NCBI GenBank assembly: GCA_963969365.1
Contig: OZ017755.1
Location: 310,001 to 374,000 of the forward strand
Reading direction: 5' to 3'
Length of the DNA: 64,000 nt
Source of the DNA: Asterochloris sp. CNOR1
Lineage: Eukaryota; Chlorophyta; Trebouxiophyceae; Trebouxiales; Trebouxiaceae
Of this stretch, positions 60,701 to 64,000 are shown one piece after another (position 1 is the first letter of the stretch; each line of letters opens with the position of its first letter). The position numbers were made by a program, and so were the translations under genes. The notes below the pieces were generated by a model. That model saw only the letters and a program-made list of their open reading frames with translations, was not told where the DNA came from and ran no database searches.

Positions 60701-63456
60701 TGCTTCTTGTTGGGCAAAAAGGGGCTGATACGCTTCTGTGGGCACGCATCTGGTCTGTCCTCGCCGCCACCTGCAGCAGCTCAAGTCTTGACACTGTTGG
60801 CCTTGCGTCGTGACCTTGTGCTAGTGTCACGGATGACCCCACCTGCGTGCAAAGATGGCGCCCAATGTGGTGCATCCAGGCCCCTGGGCAGAAAAAAATG
60901 GCGACTCGATTGTTGTCTAGGCAGGGGGAGACCCTGCTGCATCCATTTTGCAAACACCAGTCCTGTAACCTGAGACCGTGGCATATTGTCTAGATGAACT
61001 GCTGTCTGCAGGGGCAAGAGTCGCGGCAGTGATTTCGAGACCTTCAGCTTCAGGGAGCGTCAGATGAGGCTGCGCACAGGCATGAACGAGAGATTGCTGG
61101 AGGCAGAGCGGGGAGTCCCCATCAGCCCGCCGCCAGCTGCGCTACGCCGCGCAGTCAGCGCAGTCCTCCAGAGCGGGCAGGAGAAGGTGGTACAGCGCAG
61201 TGCCAGCCGCATGCACGAGCGCCTGGGGCCGCAGCACACCAGGTGGGGGGTTGATCATCTGCACAGGGAGTTTCGACCATCGTGGGCTTGCTTGGGGCCG
61301 CGGTGGAGGTTTGTCCCCTGCACAGGCAATTTGACGATAGTGTGCTTGCTTGGGGCCGCTGCAGACCAGGTGGGGGCTTGTCATCTGCACACGAGGTTTC
61401 TTATTGTGTGCTCGCTTGGGACCGCAGCAGACCAGGTGGGGGTTCCTTATCTGCAGTTTCGACCAGTGTTGTGTTTGCTTGAGTAGCATAGCCTGTGGCA
61501 GACCAGGTGTGGCCTGACATATCCCAAGCAGGCCTTGCAACAACAGAGGCACATGACTTGCGAAGCGCTTTGCGCTGGCAGGTCGAAGGCCTGCAGCAGA
61601 GCGGCTCTCAGAGTAAACAACATATAATCAGTTGCCTAAAGCTTGTGCTTCTTGCCTGTGGCACAGCGTAGCGTAAGCCACATGCACAAGCGGCTCGTTC
61701 CAACCTCTGGTGGGCACAAGTGCATGCATCTGGTTGACCGACGGGTTGATTGCGTGCTGCGTCTGCAGGGCTGAGGAGATCCGGCCCCTGCCGGCCTCCT
61801 CCCGCCTGCGGGACTCCCTCAAGGTGCGGGCCAAGAAGCTTGGGTGGGCTCCAGATCGGGTGGGCACAGCCTCAGCCACAAGCGCGTTCCATGAAGCCGG
61901 GGCTGCCCCTCCGGCCCCCACAACTCCAGAGCAGGAGAGCAAGGGCGGGCTGCAGGTGCAGGGCTCTGATGGCGGGCCCCAGACACAGGTGGGGCCTGGC
62001 CTGGCTGTGTGTGCAAGCGTCGGCCAGGGCCCCCGTCCACAGGTGGCCTGGCTTGTCTGCAGCAGATGCTCTGGGCCAGCAAATGGGCTGCTCCTGTACA
62101 CTTGACCCCCTCACGGAGTAGCCCACACCTCTAGGCACAACATTGGGCTCCCCTGCCATGCACAATTCACTTGCACGGACCAGCAGTTGCATCAGGCAGT
62201 GCAGCCTGTGCACGCACTGCATGGGCTAAGCATGCAATGCCCCCTGGCCTTTCATGCAAAGTCTTCTAGCACTGTAGCACTGTGGACGCAGAGCTCCGCT
62301 TTGTAGCGGGCGCTGCCAGCAAAGCTCAGAGGACTTCGGGGTGAGGCACACAGCTTGGGCTTGCCACCTCAAGGCTGGGCTGCATGCCTGAGGTCCCACC
62401 TTTCATCTCCACTGTGCAGGGCAGCACTGACTTTGTCGAAGATCTGGGCATGCAGCAGCCTACACGCATGGATCTGGACTTTGTGGCTCACGGCTCAGGA
62501 GACGAAGACGCCAAGCATGCTGTGCGTGCGAGCGACTACAGGCTGCCCCGCAGCGCGCGGCGGCCCGGGGCGCAGGTGTGTTCCAAGGCTAAAGCAGAGC
62601 ATGGCCCTCCGCGGAATTCAGGGTGCTGCCTCACAGTGCTCGGCCCTCCGGCCACCAGCTCCATCCCAGATGGGGCTGCTTGATGCGCTCAGTCAGCTTG
62701 AGCTGCAGGGGTGCCAGCCAGTCTGTTGAGCCATGTGGAGCATGTGCTCACCTGCCTGGCGACGCAGCCACCTGCTCCGGCACCGCGCCACCTCGCGCTG
62801 AAACCTTGGAGCTCTGCTGCAGGGTAGCTCAGCCGGTGGAGACACCTGCACGCAGCACAGCCACCTCCACATTGTGCAGGTTTTGTCGCACCCGCTGCCG
62901 ACATAGAGCTCTAGCCCACCATCTGCAGTTTCCATTACTTGCTGGACAACCAGCTTGTTCCCATTCCCCCTGTGGAGCAAACCTCAAACCCACAATGCCT
63001 CCTGAACGATGAACGCCTTCTTCTGGCACTGAGGTGCTTCTGCTGCACGGCCGCCAGCCTGTGCCCGCCGGGCCCCATAGTGCACCCCACAGCCACAGTG
63101 CCTGCTCAACAACCAATGCCTCCATCTGATGCTGGACTGATTCTGCTGCAGGGCCGCCAGCCCATGCTCCTTGCGCCCCATGGAGCAACCCACAGCCACA
63201 GTGCCTCCTCAACGACTGACGCCTCCAGTTGACACTTGACTGATTCTGCTGCAGGGCCCCCAGCCTGTGCACCTGGCCCCTGTGCAGCAGCCTGCCCAGA
63301 TTGATCGCCTGCAGCGTGCAGTGGACCAAGGAGCTCACTACCAGAGGGAGGCTCTGAAGCTGCGCCAGCAGCAGCTGGAGAAGGGAGCCGTCGTGGGGAG
63401 GCGCAAGATCGGCAAGCGCCAGCAGGCGGCACAAGTGGCAGCTCAGCATCATGCAG
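54751..63456 (+). CDS. Armadillo/HEAT-like repeat protein, tandem copy 2 (runs off the right edge)
   Basis: Paralogue of the preceding gene. Exons: 54751-54972, 55122-55187, 55261-55302, 55612-55774, 56316-56458, 56774-56843, 57111-57210, 57453-57591, 57851-57959, 58181-58312, 58825-58946, 59366-59597, 59952-60041, 60337-60556, 61012-61242, 61769-61988, 62420-62575 and 63255-63456. The frame is kept over 886 codons, ending in mid-codon, so the gene continues. ARM-like units include RTIMQKLVRSLKPSCRVHPR, NLLRLIQAGEPDSVVMACNV, VLIKVLRSSAHTNATRVAAA, LELMVKAINNANQPSCQRAA, ALLELAPSIGDATESLGWAL, GSLAQLMKLEDAGIKRSMLH and GLPQLVGCAQLMDCPEASII. The tail is different from copy 1: Arg/Ser-rich (EERGRSRTRRDRRRGSENLR), then FRERQMRLRTGMNERLLEAE, then a coiled-coil-like RLQRAVDQGAHYQREALKLR. 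Intron 1 needs a GC donor (AAG|GCGAGC). The start could be 54724. Confidence 0.7.
61222..61510. repeat. Tandem copies of the ARM2 exon-15 donor junction
   Basis: The exon end and donor (CCTGGGGCCGCAGCACACCA then G|GTGGGGG..ATCTGCAC, from 61222) recur at about 61291, 61349 and 61415 (CTTGGGACCGCAGCAGACCA then GGTGGGGG), with a stub near 61495 (GTGGCAGACCAGGTGTGG). Three of the five keep ACCAG|GTG. Confidence 0.85.
63038..63290. repeat. Tandem copies of the ARM2 exon-18 acceptor junction
   Basis: ATTCTGCTGCAG|GGCCCCCAGCC (true acceptor 63254) is preceded by copies at 63140 (TTCTGCTGCAGGGCCGCCAG) and 63038 (same but CTGCAC, so the AG is lost), spaced 103 and 102 bp. Use of the intact copy would read into TGA after 25 codons. 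Confidence 0.82.
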
Positions 63457-63764
63457 GTGGGCCCTCTGCTGGCCCAGGCCCAGGTGCTGACTGCCTGCAT
63501 AGCTTCGAAAGTGTGTTTTGATCTGCTTAGAGCTCTCATGGCGGTGAGACGAATGGTCCCGAAGCTGCCAGCAGATGGCTGCCTGGCAGCATAGCACTGT
63601 GCAGGTGGGCAGAAGCAGCCTCCAGTCGCTGACACGGCTCATCTTCAGATTGTGTTCCTCAAAGCAGCTGAGCCAGGGGGTTCTGTCCAAAGCTAGGGCT
63701 TTCTGTCGGGTCTCCTGCGGCAGGGGCGCAAGGTTGACATCCTGCTGTTTACTGCATTCAGTTG

Positions 63765-63990
63765 CACTGCACCTGCGACAGCCACGCTGAAGGCAGACGC
63801 ATATGGCGATGCCTGCTTCTAACGGCTGCTGTGCAATGCCTGCAGTCAGCATCTGACCCTTTTGTGCATCTGCCTGCTTTTCATCTGCACTGCACCTGCG
63901 ACAGCTACGCTGAAGGCAGCTCTGTCTGGCGATGCCTCTTCCTGACGGCTGCTGTTCAATGCCTGCAGTCATCACTGTCTTGTGCACGCA
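63765..63990. repeat. 123-bp tandem repeat at the right edge
   Basis: Two units beginning CACTGCACCTGCGACAGC at 63765 and 63888, each containing GCTGAAGGCAG, GGCGATGCCT, ACGGCTGCTGT and CAATGCCTGCAGTCA. Each contains CCTGCAG, so the next exon's acceptor may again be duplicated. Confidence 0.75.
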
Positions 63991-64000
63991 GCTGCATGTT

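Noticed and set aside
1-64000. CRISPR arrays, insertion sequences, rRNA or tRNA genes
   Set aside because: None seen; the repeats are local tandem or inverted repeats, and I did not detect tRNA-like A/B box pairs by eye.

Overview
The window is nuclear DNA of a photosynthetic eukaryote, most likely a chlorophyte green alga (a trebouxiophyte-like genome is my best guess). The evidence is genes split into many short exons with GT..AG (sometimes GC..AG) introns, pyrimidine-CTGCAG acceptors, TGTAA near-gene polyadenylation motifs, moderately high GC, and plant/algal products: magnesium chelatase H subunit, plant-type arogenate dehydrogenase, mitochondrial glycine cleavage T protein and an organellar bacterial-type RecA. 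I rebuilt the genes exon by exon. Every full-length model I call confidently sums to a multiple of three with no internal stop; this is the main support for the boundaries.

Layout, left to right: RecA 3' part (+, 331-2529); LTO1 (-, 2675-3524); CHLH (+, 3686-16635, 26 exons), whose start lies 161 bp from the LTO1 start in divergent orientation; a small CYSTM tail protein (-, 17235-18236); a tentative unknown gene (-, about 18789-19655); glycine cleavage T protein (+, 19957-24741); a 2.2 kb gene-poor stretch with a strong hairpin; a thioredoxin with a WCPHC site (+, 26993-28439); a 1,340-residue LysM/membrane protein with a duplicated, unrecognised C-terminal module (+, 29127-35686); arogenate dehydrogenase (+, 35861-39937); the Ipi3/WDR18 WD40 ribosome-biogenesis factor (+, 40532-43867); a seven-TM protein (+, 44438-47449); and two adjacent armadillo-like paralogues (+, 47818-53956 and 54751 to beyond the window edge) with matching exon lengths.

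The genes are unrelated housekeeping and organelle functions: tetrapyrrole synthesis, tyrosine synthesis, photorespiratory glycine oxidation, organelle recombination, cytosolic Fe-S protein maturation, 60S assembly and redox. They do not form an operon-like unit. The most unusual features are: (1) introns holding tandem, decayed copies of their own exon-intron junction, seen in at least seven introns of four genes, two of which keep an open in-frame alternative acceptor; (2) the LysM/TM protein with an undescribed repeated module; (3) the tandem ARM gene pair; (4) several GC-AG introns; (5) three long perfect or near-perfect hairpins.
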